Program-made: the position numbers and the translations under genes
NCBI GenBank assembly: GCA_035576005.1
Contig: DATLXH010000010.1
Span: forward strand, 1 to 64,000
Reading direction: 5' to 3'
Source of the DNA: DATLXH01 sp035576005
Lineage (GTDB): Bacteria; Acidobacteriota; Thermoanaerobaculia; Gp7-AA8
DNA: 64,000 nucleotides
Shown: piece by piece, positions 1 to 8,889 of the stretch
Position numbering within the stretch: the first letter of the stretch is position 1
Layout of the letters: every line of letters begins with the position of its first letter
Notes under the pieces: model-generated
Told to the model about the DNA's origin: nothing
Databases searched by the model: none
What the model saw: only the letters and a program-made list of their open reading frames with translations

Positions 1-160
1 CCAAATCTCCGGCGAGGATCGTCTTTTTGCTTGTTTCGGCGACCAAGGCCCTCGTTCGCTCACGATCTGCTCCGCTCTGAAGCTCTCCGAGACATCATAA
101 TCATCAGCGACATTTGAGACGATCTCCTCGGGAGAGGGGAGCGTCGCGTCGCGGCTCCCG
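1..160. other. Left edge, no complete gene; possible PqqD-like remnant on minus strand
   Basis: No complete reading frame is supported here. On the minus strand, just past the stop of the kinase gene, one frame reads FDGSRDATLPSPEEIVSNVA and then DDYDV, which resembles the core of PqqD-type winged-helix domains (DGS...EEIV...YDV). A likely continuation, RTRALVAE, lies in another frame further left. This could be a decayed gene running off the window edge, or chance similarity. No start codon or ribosome-binding site was found. Confidence 0.2.
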
Positions 161-2650
161 TCAAAGAAGCGAGTTGACGATATACAAATCCGAAAGCAGT
201 CGCCGATAACCATACGCATACGTCTGACCATCCGGAGTGATGTGCACCGGCATGATGTCGAGAATCCCTGCCGCGTCGTCCGGATTGATGGTCAACCACT
301 CTCTACGCTCGCCCGTCGAGACATCGACCCTGAAGACCTTCAGCGACGACTGCCCGCGCTCAGCCACGAAGATCGCCTGGTTGTCCTCCGTCCACTCGAG
401 AGGGATATCGCCCGGGCTGCAGCCCGGCGCAACCCGCACCCCTCCCTCCCCGTCGACTGGAATCAGCATGATGCGTTGGTCCGATCCAGCCGCTGCCGTT
501 TTCCCATCATGAGAAAGCGTAAAGGATCCGCTCAGCGAAAGCTCTTCACTGATCGGCCTGGCCTTTCCGTCTCCTTCCAACGTGATCTCGAAAAGGCGTT
601 TGGTCTCGCCGGTGTGATTTCCGAGGATCAGAAGTCGCTTCCCATCGGGAAACAGCTGCCATGCGAAGAACTCGTCGAGATCGCATTCGATCGGGCGCGA
701 TTCGCCCACGCCAGTGGCAACGAGCTCCAGTCGGGGAGGGCTCGCAATCGCTACGGCCAGCCACTCGCCATCATCCGAAATTGGATTGCCGCGCGCGCGC
801 CCTTCCACAATCTTCACGGCCGGATCGCCGTCAGAGGGCCGGATGAACACCGTGTTCTGACCCTGCACGCCAGCGGCCTGCTCTTCGAAGGTGATGAAGC
901 TCCCGTCGCGACTGATCCCTGACAGTCTCGACCAGTCGAACCAGGAAAGGTTCCGTTCCTTCGAGTCTCCGAGGCGACCGAGGACGGCTTCGCGTCGACC
1001 GTTCTCGATCGCAAGAAGCACCCGGCCGTCAGCACTGATGTCGTGCAACGTTAGCCGTCCCGGGACGGGGAGGACCACACGCTGCTTGCCCGTCACGCTC
1101 AGGGCCATGATGTCCCGGCCACGTCCTTTCCCGATGGCCTCAGCCGAAAACCACACCTCGTCACCTGTCGGGGTCCAGGCGAGACCTGAGGTGCTGTTCC
1201 ACGCCTCCATGCAGCGTACGACCTGCTTGCCCGACCGGTCGATGATGACGACTGTGCCGGCATCGTCTCCCCAGACCGGATGCTCGATGAATGCGATCAG
1301 ATCTTCCTTCGGTGAAAAGCGCGCGCGGCTGACCCAGCTCGATGTCTTGTAAATGACGTTACCGATCGGTGACTCGATGCGATAGAACCCATCGAGCCGG
1401 CGAATGATCAGGAAGTTTTTTCCGTCACGCGTCCACTCGGCTTCCTGCACGTCCTGACACACACGTCGCGGAGCACCTCCCGCGAGAGGGACACGCGCGA
1501 GCGTTCCCGAGGTTGCGTAGCCGACGCCGATGAACCGGCGGCCGAGGGAGATGGCGAGCTCTCCCGTGGAAGAGACCGACAGGACATCGGCATCGCGCAG
1601 GCCGAGCGACCTCGCTTCCGGCCCCGTCTGGTACGACGACAGGATCTCGAGGGGATTGTCTTCCCAGGCAGCGCCGTAGATCACCGAGCCGTCCGGCGCG
1701 AAGCGGGCGCTCATGATGAAGCCGCGCCGGAACGTCATGCGACGGTACAGCGGCATCTGGAAGGCGACTTCGGCTTTTTTCGGCGCGGCCTTTCTCTTTG
1801 TGACCGCCGAAGGATGAGAGTCGTTACTGAGACCGTCGAGAGCGAACGCGAAATCCTTTGCTGTCTGAAAGCGGTTCGCCGGATTCTTCTCGAGCGCGTG
1901 CGCGAGAATCCGCGCGATCCCGGGCGCGAGATCGGCTGGCAGCGCGGGCGGATCATCATGGAGTACCGCATTCATCGTTTCCACTGACGAGGCGCGGCGG
2001 AAGGGAGGCGATCCCGTAGCCATTTCGTGAAGGATCACGCCGAGCGAGAAGATGTCAGAACGATGATCGACGCTGTCGGCGCGCACCTGCTCGGGCGACA
2101 TGTAGCCAGCAGTTCCCATGACTGTGCCGGGACTGGTTCCTCTCTGCCTCGTGTCATCGTCATTCGCCGACTCCGGCTCGAGGAGTTTCACCAGCCCGAA
2201 GTCCAGGAGCTTGACCCGGTCATCGCTGAGGACGAACACATTCTCGGGCTTCAAATCGCGATGGACGATTCCCTTCTCATGCGCCGCGATGAGGCCCTGA
2301 GCCATCTGAAGTGCGTAATCGACGGCGCGCTTCACAGGCACCTTGGCACCCATACGATCGCGTAATGGCACCCCGACGAGCAGCTCGGTCACGATATACG
2401 GCGCGCCGTCGTGCGTTCCGACGTCGAATACGACGGTGATGTTCGGATGATTGAGCATTCCCGCCGCCATCGCCTCCTGCTCAAAACGGCGGATCCTGTC
2501 TGGATCTGCTGCAAATGCCAGCGGAAGGATCTTGATCGCGACATCGCGTTTGATCCGCGTATCGTGAGCGCGATAGACCTCGCCCATCCCTCCAGCCCCG
2601 AGAGAAGCAATGACCTCGTAATGTGCTACGCGCGAACCGATTGAAATCAT
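161..2650 (-). CDS. Serine/threonine protein kinase with C-terminal beta-propeller
   Basis: An 829-residue Pkn/Hanks-type kinase. The kinase domain covers about residues 8-275: glycine loop LGAGGMGEVYRA, catalytic loop HRDLKPENV, metal-binding DFG, and activation segment GTAGYMSPEQV. A short basic linker (TKRKAAPKKAE) follows, then about 530 residues of TolB/WD40-like propeller blades with repeated F-DG and SPDG-like turns. Many relatives carry a membrane helix between kinase and propeller; none is visible here, so the protein is probably cytosolic. It should phosphorylate protein Ser/Thr, with the propeller binding a ligand or partner; the target is unknown. The ribosome-binding site is weak (GAGGG about 17 bases before ATG). 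It stands alone. Confidence 0.93.
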   Translation of the reverse strand: MISIGSRVAHYEVIASLGAGGMGEVYRAHDTRIKRDVAIKILPLAFAADPDRIRRFEQEAMAAGMLNHPNITVVFDVGTHDGAPYIVTELLVGVPLRDRMGAKVPVKRAVDYALQMAQGLIAAHEKGIVHRDLKPENVFVLSDDRVKLLDFGLVKLLEPESANDDDTRQRGTSPGTVMGTAGYMSPEQVRADSVDHRSDIFSLGVILHEMATGSPPFRRASSVETMNAVLHDDPPALPADLAPGIARILAHALEKNPANRFQTAKDFAFALDGLSNDSHPSAVTKRKAAPKKAEVAFQMPLYRRMTFRRGFIMSARFAPDGSVIYGAAWEDNPLEILSSYQTGPEARSLGLRDADVLSVSSTGELAISLGRRFIGVGYATSGTLARVPLAGGAPRRVCQDVQEAEWTRDGKNFLIIRRLDGFYRIESPIGNVIYKTSSWVSRARFSPKEDLIAFIEHPVWGDDAGTVVIIDRSGKQVVRCMEAWNSTSGLAWTPTGDEVWFSAEAIGKGRGRDIMALSVTGKQRVVLPVPGRLTLHDISADGRVLLAIENGRREAVLGRLGDSKERNLSWFDWSRLSGISRDGSFITFEEQAAGVQGQNTVFIRPSDGDPAVKIVEGRARGNPISDDGEWLAVAIASPPRLELVATGVGESRPIECDLDEFFAWQLFPDGKRLLILGNHTGETKRLFEITLEGDGKARPISEELSLSGSFTLSHDGKTAAAGSDQRIMLIPVDGEGGVRVAPGCSPGDIPLEWTEDNQAIFVAERGQSSLKVFRVDVSTGERREWLTINPDDAAGILDIMPVHITPDGQTYAYGYRRLLSDLYIVNSLL

Positions 2651-2737
2651 AAAAGGAGTAAGCCCTCAACCGCAGCCTACAGTACCCATCGTCAACCGTG
2701 CGTCTATCTCACGCGGAGCGGGGGGACTTACTCCCTT

Positions 2738-2790
2738 CTCCCCGCGGGAGAAGGTGGCGCGTGAGCGCCGGATGAGGGTCCCTCTCCAGC
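2738..2790. repeat. Short copy of GC-rich dispersed repeat
   Basis: Contains the palindrome CCTTCTCCCCGCGGGAGAAGG followed by GTGGCGCGTGAGCGCCGGATGAGGGTCCCT-type sequence (core only cited). It is a short relative of the ~175-bp family at 9037, 31028, 40093, 52061 and 55902. It lies between the kinase and AlkD-type genes. Confidence 0.7.
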
Positions 2791-2820
2791 ACCACGATGA
2801 TCAACGAATCGCCGTACCTC

Positions 2821-3521
2821 TCACTCATCCTTCGCACCAAGCCATCGTTTCCTCTCCGGAGCTGGAAACTTCTCGATCGCATAGCGAAGTGCAGTCCGCG
2901 GCATCGTGGCAGCGTGCTCAGCCAGAAATGCAATGAGCGCCGCCTTGTCTTCCTTCCCCGCCTCGCGAAGCATCCAGCCCACGGCCTTGTGAATCAGGTC
3001 ATGTTCGTCCTCGATCAGCATTGCTGCAATCTGCATCGTGGTGGCGACCTCACCTGAGCGGATCAGTCTTTGTGTGGCGACCATCGCGATCCTTCGCTCC
3101 CACAGCTTCTTCGAGCGAGCGAGGCGCCTGAGAATCGTACGGTCCCGGTCGAGCAGATGAGCGCCGACAATCTGCGGGGCTGATGTGTCGACGAGATCCC
3201 AGTTGTTGATTCGATCCGTATTGGCAAGGTAGGTTTCAAAGATCCGCTTCCGAATCGCGGCGTCCCCTTTCTCGTGGAGTTTCACGAGCGCGATCAAACC
3301 GGCGAGACGTTCCTCGTGAAACTTCGATCTTAGAAGTTGAAGAGCTCCGGCGAAGGTCGGCTTTGTCGCGCGTACGAACTCCCGGACCTGCGGCACAGTC
3401 ATGCCCAGAAACCGATCACCTTCACCATACCCACCCTTCCCGGTACGAAGAACTGCTGAAGGAATGCGGCGCGCTCGGGATCGGCGAGCGCCCGGAGACC
3501 CTTGTCATCAATCGTCATCAT
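2821..3521 (-). pseudogene. AlkD-type DNA alkylation repair protein, single-base frameshift
   Basis: Residues after the lesion (MTVPQVREFVRATKP onward, minus strand 3402 to 2821) form the HEAT-like repeat protein of the AlkD family, glycosylases that release N3- and N7-alkylpurines. Upstream, from ATGATG at 3521, another frame reads MMTIDDKGLRALADPERAAF then LQQFF. The family joins these two parts through a TGxGxYGEGDxFLG motif. The third frame supplies TGKGGYGEGDRFLGM, so one missing C near 3446 on the coding strand explains the break. Restored length would be 233 residues, normal for the family. Without repair the product stops early. Either a real disruption or an assembly error; the rest looks undamaged. 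Confidence 0.75.
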
Positions 3522-3589
3522 CCGACCTCATCGCTCATGTCTCGCCGCGACACGGTATCTCTCAATACCTCGACAACACGGCCTGAAGG

Positions 3590-3634
3590 GCCGAATCCCT
3601 CTCCCGCGGGAGAGGCGCGCCGCTTCGCGGCTAG
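3590..3634. repeat. Short GC-rich repeat copy
   Basis: Contains CCCTCTCCCGCGGGAGAGG followed by GCCGCTTCGCGGC, the core and end motifs of the dispersed repeat family. It abuts the 3' end of the RelE-type toxin gene. Confidence 0.65.
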
Positions 3635-3900
3635 CGCTTGCGGTAAATCTCTTTTCGGTCGGCGATTCTCATGACGTGGACGATCAATATGTCATCCTCG
3701 ATTTCGTAGAGGATGCGGTAGTTTCCCTGCCTGACGCGATACTTGTCTCGCGTACCGGCGAGTTTCTCCGCGCCTGATGGTCGCGGGTCTTCGCCGAGGG
3801 CCTTGATGTGCGCTACCAGACGCTGACGGTCCTTTTTGCCAGGGATGTTCTCGAGTTCGCGGACGGCGGATTTCTTGATGACGATTTTATAGTTTGCCAC
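3631..3900 (-). CDS. RelE/ParE-family toxin
   Basis: An 89-residue basic protein with the RelE/StbE pattern: YKIVIKKSAVRELENI at the N-terminus, then a DPRPSGAEKLAG segment, YRVRQGNYRILYEIED, and the C-terminal VMRIADRKEIYRK strand. Members cleave mRNA at the ribosome or inhibit gyrase; RelE-type is favoured by the R-x-G-x-YR-x-Y core and the C-terminal R/Y pattern. Its start lies inside the antitoxin gene (14-base overlap), the usual antitoxin-first arrangement with translational coupling. Functional class is confident; target is inferred. Confidence 0.92.
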   Translation of the reverse strand: MANYKIVIKKSAVRELENIPGKKDRQRLVAHIKALGEDPRPSGAEKLAGTRDKYRVRQGNYRILYEIEDDILIVHVMRIADRKEIYRKR

Positions 3901-4117
3901 TGCGTCTCATGGCTCGAACAACGTCCTCGAAGTCGAGGCTCGGTTCGCGACGACGTTTGTCGAACACCTCGAGATCTTCCGCATCCTCGGCCAGGGTCTG
4001 CCGTACGGCATCGTTCACGACGTTGGAGATGGAGACGTCCAGGGTCGCGGCCTTCAATCGGAGGGCGCGATGGATGTCGGGATCGAAGTAGATGGTGGAG
4101 CGCTTGGGGGAGGGCAT
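3887..4117 (-). CDS. Ribbon-helix-helix antitoxin
   Basis: A 76-residue protein with a CopG/RHH N-terminus: strand RSTIYFDPDIHRALRLKA, then helix-turn VSISNVVNDAVRQTLAED. The acidic C-terminal tail (residues about 45-76, including DLEVFDKRRREPSLDFEDVV) should wrap the toxin. It is first in the two-gene operon and overlaps relE-like by 14 bases. A perfect inverted repeat ten bases upstream of its start is the likely autoregulatory operator. Confidence 0.92.
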   Translation of the reverse strand: MPSPKRSTIYFDPDIHRALRLKAATLDVSISNVVNDAVRQTLAEDAEDLEVFDKRRREPSLDFEDVVRAMRRSGKL

Positions 4118-4127
4118 CGGAGGCAGG

Positions 4128-4145
4128 ATAACGTTTTGACGTTAT
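4128..4145. promoter_or_regulatory. Candidate toxin-antitoxin operator
   Basis: ATAACGT-TTTG-ACGTTAT, a perfect 7-base inverted repeat with a 4-base spacer, ending ten bases before the antitoxin ATG. RHH antitoxins bind such short palindromes to repress their own promoter. The role is inferred from position and symmetry. Confidence 0.6.
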
Positions 4146-4169
4146 GCTGTCATTCGATGCTGTGAGCGT

Positions 4170-4223
4170 GGTGCCCCCTTCTCCCCGCGGGAGAAGGTGC
4201 CCGAGAGGGCGGATGAGGGTCCC
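4170..4223. repeat. Short GC-rich repeat copy
   Basis: Core CCTTCTCCCCGCGGGAGAAGG, near-identical to the copy at 2738. The 4146-4418 gap otherwise shows no gene, only GC-rich hairpins such as GGCGCC-TTC-GGCGCC at 4390-4404. Confidence 0.65.
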
Positions 4224-4418
4224 TGTTGCTATCGAGGCATCGTTGATGGGAAGACGAATTGCGGTGTAGAGGAAGGCGGCGTCACGGCAGGTTCGGACGC
4301 TTGCGGCGTTCGCTGTTTCGCCGACAGGTTCTTGCGCCCTCACCCGGCGCCGGCGCGCCACCCTGTCCCTCGGGTGGGGAGGTTCTTTTGGCGCCTTCGG
4401 CGCCCGACGTAGTGCGGG

Positions 4419-6746
4419 TTAGATTCGGAACTCGATGATCTGCATCGAGTGGTCAGCGAGACCTTGCGTTCTTTCGTCGTGCGAGTAGTCGCATCTCACT
4501 ACTCGCTCTGCGAGAACGGGTGATGCGAAGGCGTGGTCGATTCGGAAGCCATTGCCGCGACGGTTGATCCAGCTCCACTCGCGAGCGTCAGAGTGGGAGC
4601 TGCGCCAGAGGTCGATCCAGCCGATCTCGCTCAGCTTTGTGAAACGGTCGGCGCAGATTAAGGTCGCTCCTTTTTCGTCTGCGAAGTGCCCACCCGTTTG
4701 GAAGTCGCCTGCGATCATCAGCGGCTCCATCATCGATCGCGCTGCGAGCTGCAGCATGGCATCCCACGGACGCGTCTTGAGCTCACCTTGAGGGAAGGAC
4801 ACACCCAACAGCGTGATGCTGAAGATTCGGACGGCGGCGAAGCCGTCAATCTGTTCTCCTAACAGTTCCGTGACGTCGATCGACTCGTGCGATTCGCGCG
4901 AGGCGATCAGCACGGGGAGAGGCCCGACACTTCGGGTCAGATGAATGAACCCGGCATTATGAAGTGCGCTGTCGAGCTCTTCGCTCTCAGGCGCATTGCT
5001 CAGTACGCAGACGTCTGCGTGTTTCCTGACGAGCGTTGCAACGAGCTGGGACGCGCTGCCAGACTGACCGATGTCCCATGAGACGATGGTTGCCGTTTCC
5101 CCGGGTGGCAGAAGGTCAGGCTGTGCTTCCTTTCCGTATGACGCGTAGAAGTTAGCTACCTCTGCACTGGCCTTGACGTCGTATGTCCTCAGAGGCCTTG
5201 CCAGTGAGAGATCTGACATGCGACGGCAGCGGCTCAGCGCGACGTAGGCCTGTCCTTCGGCGAACGCTCCCGAACCGAAGTCGACGTGCACGCGCGACAG
5301 AGTCAGGCCCTGCGCCTTGTGGATGGTCACGGCCCAGGCCGGCATGAGTGGGAACTGCTGATAGGACCCGATCACCTCCTGGACGATCCGGTCCTCCTTG
5401 CGGTCGTATTCGTAGCGGATGTTTTCCCACTTTTCCGGTTCCACGTCGTACCCAGAACCGTTCTCGAGCTCGACGTGGATGGTGGTCTTCGTGACACGAG
5501 TGACGATTCCCATCGAGCCGTTGACCCAGCGCCGTTCGGGATCGTTCTTCGTGAACATGACCTGCGTCTGCGGCTTGAGTGTGAGCTCAGGAGGCGCTGG
5601 CAGGCGGTCCGCCTGCTCGCGAAAAATGCCCTCCGTGACCGCGCTGTAAGTGGTCGCGCGGCCGGGCAACTCCTCGATCCTTTTCATGTTCTCGCGGTCG
5701 GCCGCATCGTTCCTCGGGACGAGTACAAGGTGAGGACCTGTGGGGGAGCGGCCGGCGCAGTGACGATTGAGCTCTGCGCACGTCGTGGCGATGTCGCGGC
5801 CAACTCGAAGATTGCCGAGCAGGGAAATGAAAGTCTGGTCGGCCTGACGATAGACGTGACTCAGTTCGAGCCTCGTCATCGCCACTCCACGCAGACAGTT
5901 TGCGCCGAAGAATTGGAGCGAGTCGTATCGGTTGCGCAGAGAGAGGGCATCGTCGCCGCGGGGCGGTACAGGAGGTAATTGGAACAGGTCGCCAACGAGC
6001 AGGACCTGAGCTCCTCCGAAGGGACGCGTGGAGTTACGGTTGATTCGAAGCGCAGTCTCGACGGCGTCGAGAAGGTCGGCGCGGACCATCGAGACTTCGT
6101 CGACGACCAGGATGTCGATCTTCTCGAAGAGCTCCGGGTCGTCATGCTTCGTGAGCTCGGCAGGATCGATGACTTTCGGGGGAAAACGAAAGAAGGAGTG
6201 AATGGTCTGCCCGCCGGCGTTGAGGGCGGCGATGCCGGTGGGGGCGAGGACGACGATGTTCTTTTTCGGTAATTCGTTGCGCAACATCTGGATGAAGGTC
6301 GACTTGCCGGTACCTGCGCGTCCTGTGACGAAGAGGAGCTCCTTACCGCCTGCGATGGCGTCGAGCGCTTCGCGGAAGGGAGGACTGATCTCGTAGCGTT
6401 CGGCAGGCGGGAGTTGTGCGCGACGGGAAGGCTTCCTGGTGGCGCGTTCGTGGCGCCCCCAGCGAGTCGGTTTTGACTTGATTGGTCTCTTGCTGGGGAC
6501 CGTTAGGGTTGTGTCGGGAGGGAGCTCTTCGAGGTCGCTCGAATCGGGGGCGGGCTGCCCGAGGATTCTCGCGCACTTGCGTGCGATCTTGTCCCACTCC
6601 TTCCAGTGCTCGGCGCGGGCGGCCCCGCTGCTGGTGAGCGTGGAATGCATGCGGGCGAGGTGGGCGACGCGGGTGCGATGGAGGCGAGCTGCCTCGAGCT
6701 TTTGTAATGCGGTTTCGACCCACGCTACCAGTTCGGGGAAGGTCAT
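4419..6746 (-). CDS. Pif1-type helicase fused to EEP nuclease-like domain
   Basis: A 775-residue protein. Residues 1-110 are an uncharacterised helical and basic segment. Residues about 120-540 are a Pif1/RecD-like superfamily 1 helicase: Walker A TGRAGTGKST (141-150), Walker B DILVVDEVSM (211-220), motif III LLVGDLFQLPPV, and the C-terminal motif WAVTIHKAQGLTL followed by YVALSRCR. Residues about 550-775 resemble the endonuclease/exonuclease/phosphatase fold: SWDIG, GDFQTG, RIDHAFAS and LADHSM correspond to SWN, GDFN, RIDY and SDH motifs. The first metal-site residues (Asn and the QE glutamate) are not obvious, so nuclease activity is uncertain. It probably unwinds DNA in repair, replication or mobile-element defence. 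It is a lone gene with a hairpin-rich 3' flank. Confidence 0.88.
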   Translation of the reverse strand: MTFPELVAWVETALQKLEAARLHRTRVAHLARMHSTLTSSGAARAEHWKEWDKIARKCARILGQPAPDSSDLEELPPDTTLTVPSKRPIKSKPTRWGRHERATRKPSRRAQLPPAERYEISPPFREALDAIAGGKELLFVTGRAGTGKSTFIQMLRNELPKKNIVVLAPTGIAALNAGGQTIHSFFRFPPKVIDPAELTKHDDPELFEKIDILVVDEVSMVRADLLDAVETALRINRNSTRPFGGAQVLLVGDLFQLPPVPPRGDDALSLRNRYDSLQFFGANCLRGVAMTRLELSHVYRQADQTFISLLGNLRVGRDIATTCAELNRHCAGRSPTGPHLVLVPRNDAADRENMKRIEELPGRATTYSAVTEGIFREQADRLPAPPELTLKPQTQVMFTKNDPERRWVNGSMGIVTRVTKTTIHVELENGSGYDVEPEKWENIRYEYDRKEDRIVQEVIGSYQQFPLMPAWAVTIHKAQGLTLSRVHVDFGSGAFAEGQAYVALSRCRRMSDLSLARPLRTYDVKASAEVANFYASYGKEAQPDLLPPGETATIVSWDIGQSGSASQLVATLVRKHADVCVLSNAPESEELDSALHNAGFIHLTRSVGPLPVLIASRESHESIDVTELLGEQIDGFAAVRIFSITLLGVSFPQGELKTRPWDAMLQLAARSMMEPLMIAGDFQTGGHFADEKGATLICADRFTKLSEIGWIDLWRSSHSDAREWSWINRRGNGFRIDHAFASPVLAERVVRCDYSHDERTQGLADHSMQIIEFRI

Positions 6747-6931
6747 CGAGATCCTGGCCGTGGAGTGAGGTACGCGTTGCGGCTGGTTTGCGTCGTGTCA
6801 GAGAGGAGAATCAATATCAGGATAGTAACGCCCGATGCGACGATCTTTCTGAATCGACATTACGAGCTCCTTTGAACGCACGCGTCGGCGAGAGGAGGAA
6901 TTGAGCTTTTCACTGTAATTGTGACTTTCCT

Positions 6932-8311
6932 TCAATGCGCCGGCATGCGGAGCTTCAGGATTCCCGTGATGATCGCGAGGGTTATGAGCAGGGCCGTCAT
7001 GGCAGCGATGTCGGGCGCACTCTCGTAGATGACGCGCCACGAGAGCTTCAGCCAAAGTGGCAGCAGAGCGACAACGGCGAGCGGGAGCACGAGATCGAAC
7101 GCGACAATTCTTCTTCTCGATGTTTTTCTTCCTCGACCGCGGGCCGCTTTCACGAGCGAACGGATCTGGAGAATGAGAAGGAGTACCGCGGCGATCGCGA
7201 TTGCGATGTAGGTATGCTTGAGCGGGCGAGCCGTTGCGATCGGCTCTTTGTCATAGAAGGTTGCGATGATGCCGCTCGCAATCTCGCGTGTGTGATCGGC
7301 GAACATCGAGGAACCGTTGGTAAGGAGCACGACTCCAATCTTGTGCTCGGGGATGAGGACGACTGCGCCGCGATACGAAGGAAGTGCGCCGCCGTGCCAG
7401 AGAGATTGGACGCCTGCCGTTTCTCCGGCGCGCCAGCCCATCGCGTACTTGAAGTAGCTGCCCGCAGGCGCGACGCCGGTGTGCGCGATCTTCATCGACT
7501 CAGCAGAAAGAATGGGGGATCCGTCTCCCAGGTGTGCGGAGGCGAAGCGACCGAGGTCTCGTGCGGTCGTGATGATGGACGCGGTCGGCAGACGATCGGG
7601 CTCGTGCCGGTACGTTGAGGGGAGTGCGATTCCGAACCAGAGGCTGTGGCCGGGCGCGAGTCCGGCACGCTGAGCCGAAGGAAGATCGGTGAAGGTTCGC
7701 GTCATCTGAAGTGGAGTGAAGATACGGCGCTGCATGTAGTCGGCGAAGCTCATGCCGCTGACGCGTTCGACGATCAGGCCGAGAAGCTGGTAGTTGGGAC
7801 TCGAGTAGACGTGCGGCCCGCCGGGAGAGGAGACGAGCTCGGTATCGCGGAGGGCGATGACATGTTCGAGCAGAGTGACCGGGGCCGGGGAGTTCTGCGC
7901 GCGCGGAGCATTGCCGGGAATCCCGCTCGATTGATTGAGGAGATGTCGCACTGTGATTTTCGCGGCGGCCGCGCGATCGGCGAGCTGGAACTCCGGGATG
8001 AGTTGTTGCACTCGAGAGTCGAGGTCGATTTTTCGTTCGTCGACCAGCTGCATCACGGCAGTTGCAGTGAAGGCTTTACTGAGGGACCCGATGACGAGAG
8101 GCGTGTCGATGGTCATCGGCTGGTCGCCACGCGCGCGACCGAAGCCTTTCGCGTAGATGACCGAGTTGTCGCGGACGATGACTAGTGAGGCACCGGGAAT
8201 GAGGTGAGCGCGGAGTCTGGCTGGGACGTACTCGTCGATACGGGTGAAACCCTCGTACTCCTCCCGGGATGCGAAGAGCACGGTGAGCAGGATCGCCATT
8301 GCTGCCTTCAT
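6932..8311 (-). CDS. Membrane-anchored serine hydrolase, class C beta-lactamase fold
   Basis: A 459-residue protein read from the ATG at 8311, which begins an export signal (MKAAMAILLTVLFAS). The SxxK nucleophile motif is SLSK at residues 76-79, a YSSPNYQ segment fits the Y-x-N region, and HGGALPSYRG fits the third motif. These are features of the penicillin-binding-protein/esterase family (Pfam Beta-lactamase), which includes D-aminopeptidases and esterases. After the enzyme domain come about three membrane helices (YIAIAIAAVLLLILQI; LVLPLAVVALLPLWL; ALLITLAIITGILKL). The enzyme should sit outside the cytoplasmic membrane. Substrate unknown; beta-lactam resistance should not be assumed. A longer upstream frame exists but has no signal peptide. 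Confidence 0.88.
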   Translation of the reverse strand: MKAAMAILLTVLFASREEYEGFTRIDEYVPARLRAHLIPGASLVIVRDNSVIYAKGFGRARGDQPMTIDTPLVIGSLSKAFTATAVMQLVDERKIDLDSRVQQLIPEFQLADRAAAAKITVRHLLNQSSGIPGNAPRAQNSPAPVTLLEHVIALRDTELVSSPGGPHVYSSPNYQLLGLIVERVSGMSFADYMQRRIFTPLQMTRTFTDLPSAQRAGLAPGHSLWFGIALPSTYRHEPDRLPTASIITTARDLGRFASAHLGDGSPILSAESMKIAHTGVAPAGSYFKYAMGWRAGETAGVQSLWHGGALPSYRGAVVLIPEHKIGVVLLTNGSSMFADHTREIASGIIATFYDKEPIATARPLKHTYIAIAIAAVLLLILQIRSLVKAARGRGRKTSRRRIVAFDLVLPLAVVALLPLWLKLSWRVIYESAPDIAAMTALLITLAIITGILKLRMPAH

Positions 8312-8538
8312 CACGGAACAGGGTACGATAACTGCTCTGTCGCGACGAAAGGCCTCGCAGCGGCTTCCACAAAGTATTGCTCCTGCATTCTTGTCGAGGA
8401 CAAATTCGGCGGTATCTGAATCAACCGGAGTAGAAGCTTGCGAGGTCCCTCGCACTCCCGCCCACACCCCCAAGCTTCTTCCGGAGTCTGCCGTGGACTG
8501 TTTTTCCGCCACACAAAGGCAGGCGGTCGCCTGTGCTA

Positions 8539-8889
8539 CTACTGTTGCAGCGTGGTCTCACCGGACTCGACGCTGCGCGTCTCTTCAGGAGTTGCCGTCT
8601 CTACCTTGAAGGAACCGTGCTTTGGATCGACCGCGGTGTTGAGACGGTCAGTCCACGCGGCGATGGTTCCTGGAGACGGAACGCGGATGAGCCACACGCA
8701 CGGTTCGATCTCCCGGTGCGGGAGCTCGTTGCGCTCGATTGCTCCCTGACCGTACTCGATGTCGGTGCCTGCGAGTGCGGTGTATCGAGCCTTGAGCAGA
8801 ATGGTCTCGGCGGGTTTGTCGGTAGCGTTCATTGTCGACGTATAGCAGAGAAACAGAGACGTCAGTACCACCAGAATGTCGTGAGCCAT
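8539..8889 (-). CDS. Small hypothetical exported protein
   Basis: A 116-residue frame beginning with a short hydrophobic stretch (HDILVVLTSLFLCYTS) that could be a signal peptide. The body has one notable segment, GTDIEYGQGAIERNELP, and a single tryptophan-containing strand CVWLIRVPSPGTIAAW. I do not recognise the family. No good ribosome-binding site is visible. A second start at 8832 (MNATDKP) would drop the signal. It could be spurious. Confidence 0.35.
   Translation of the reverse strand: MAHDILVVLTSLFLCYTSTMNATDKPAETILLKARYTALAGTDIEYGQGAIERNELPHREIEPCVWLIRVPSPGTIAAWTDRLNTAVDPKHGSFKVETATPEETRSVESGETTLQQ

Noticed and set aside
4390..4404. GGCGCC-TTC-GGCGCC hairpin as terminator for the helicase gene
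   Set aside because: The T run lies on the wrong side for minus-strand transcription.
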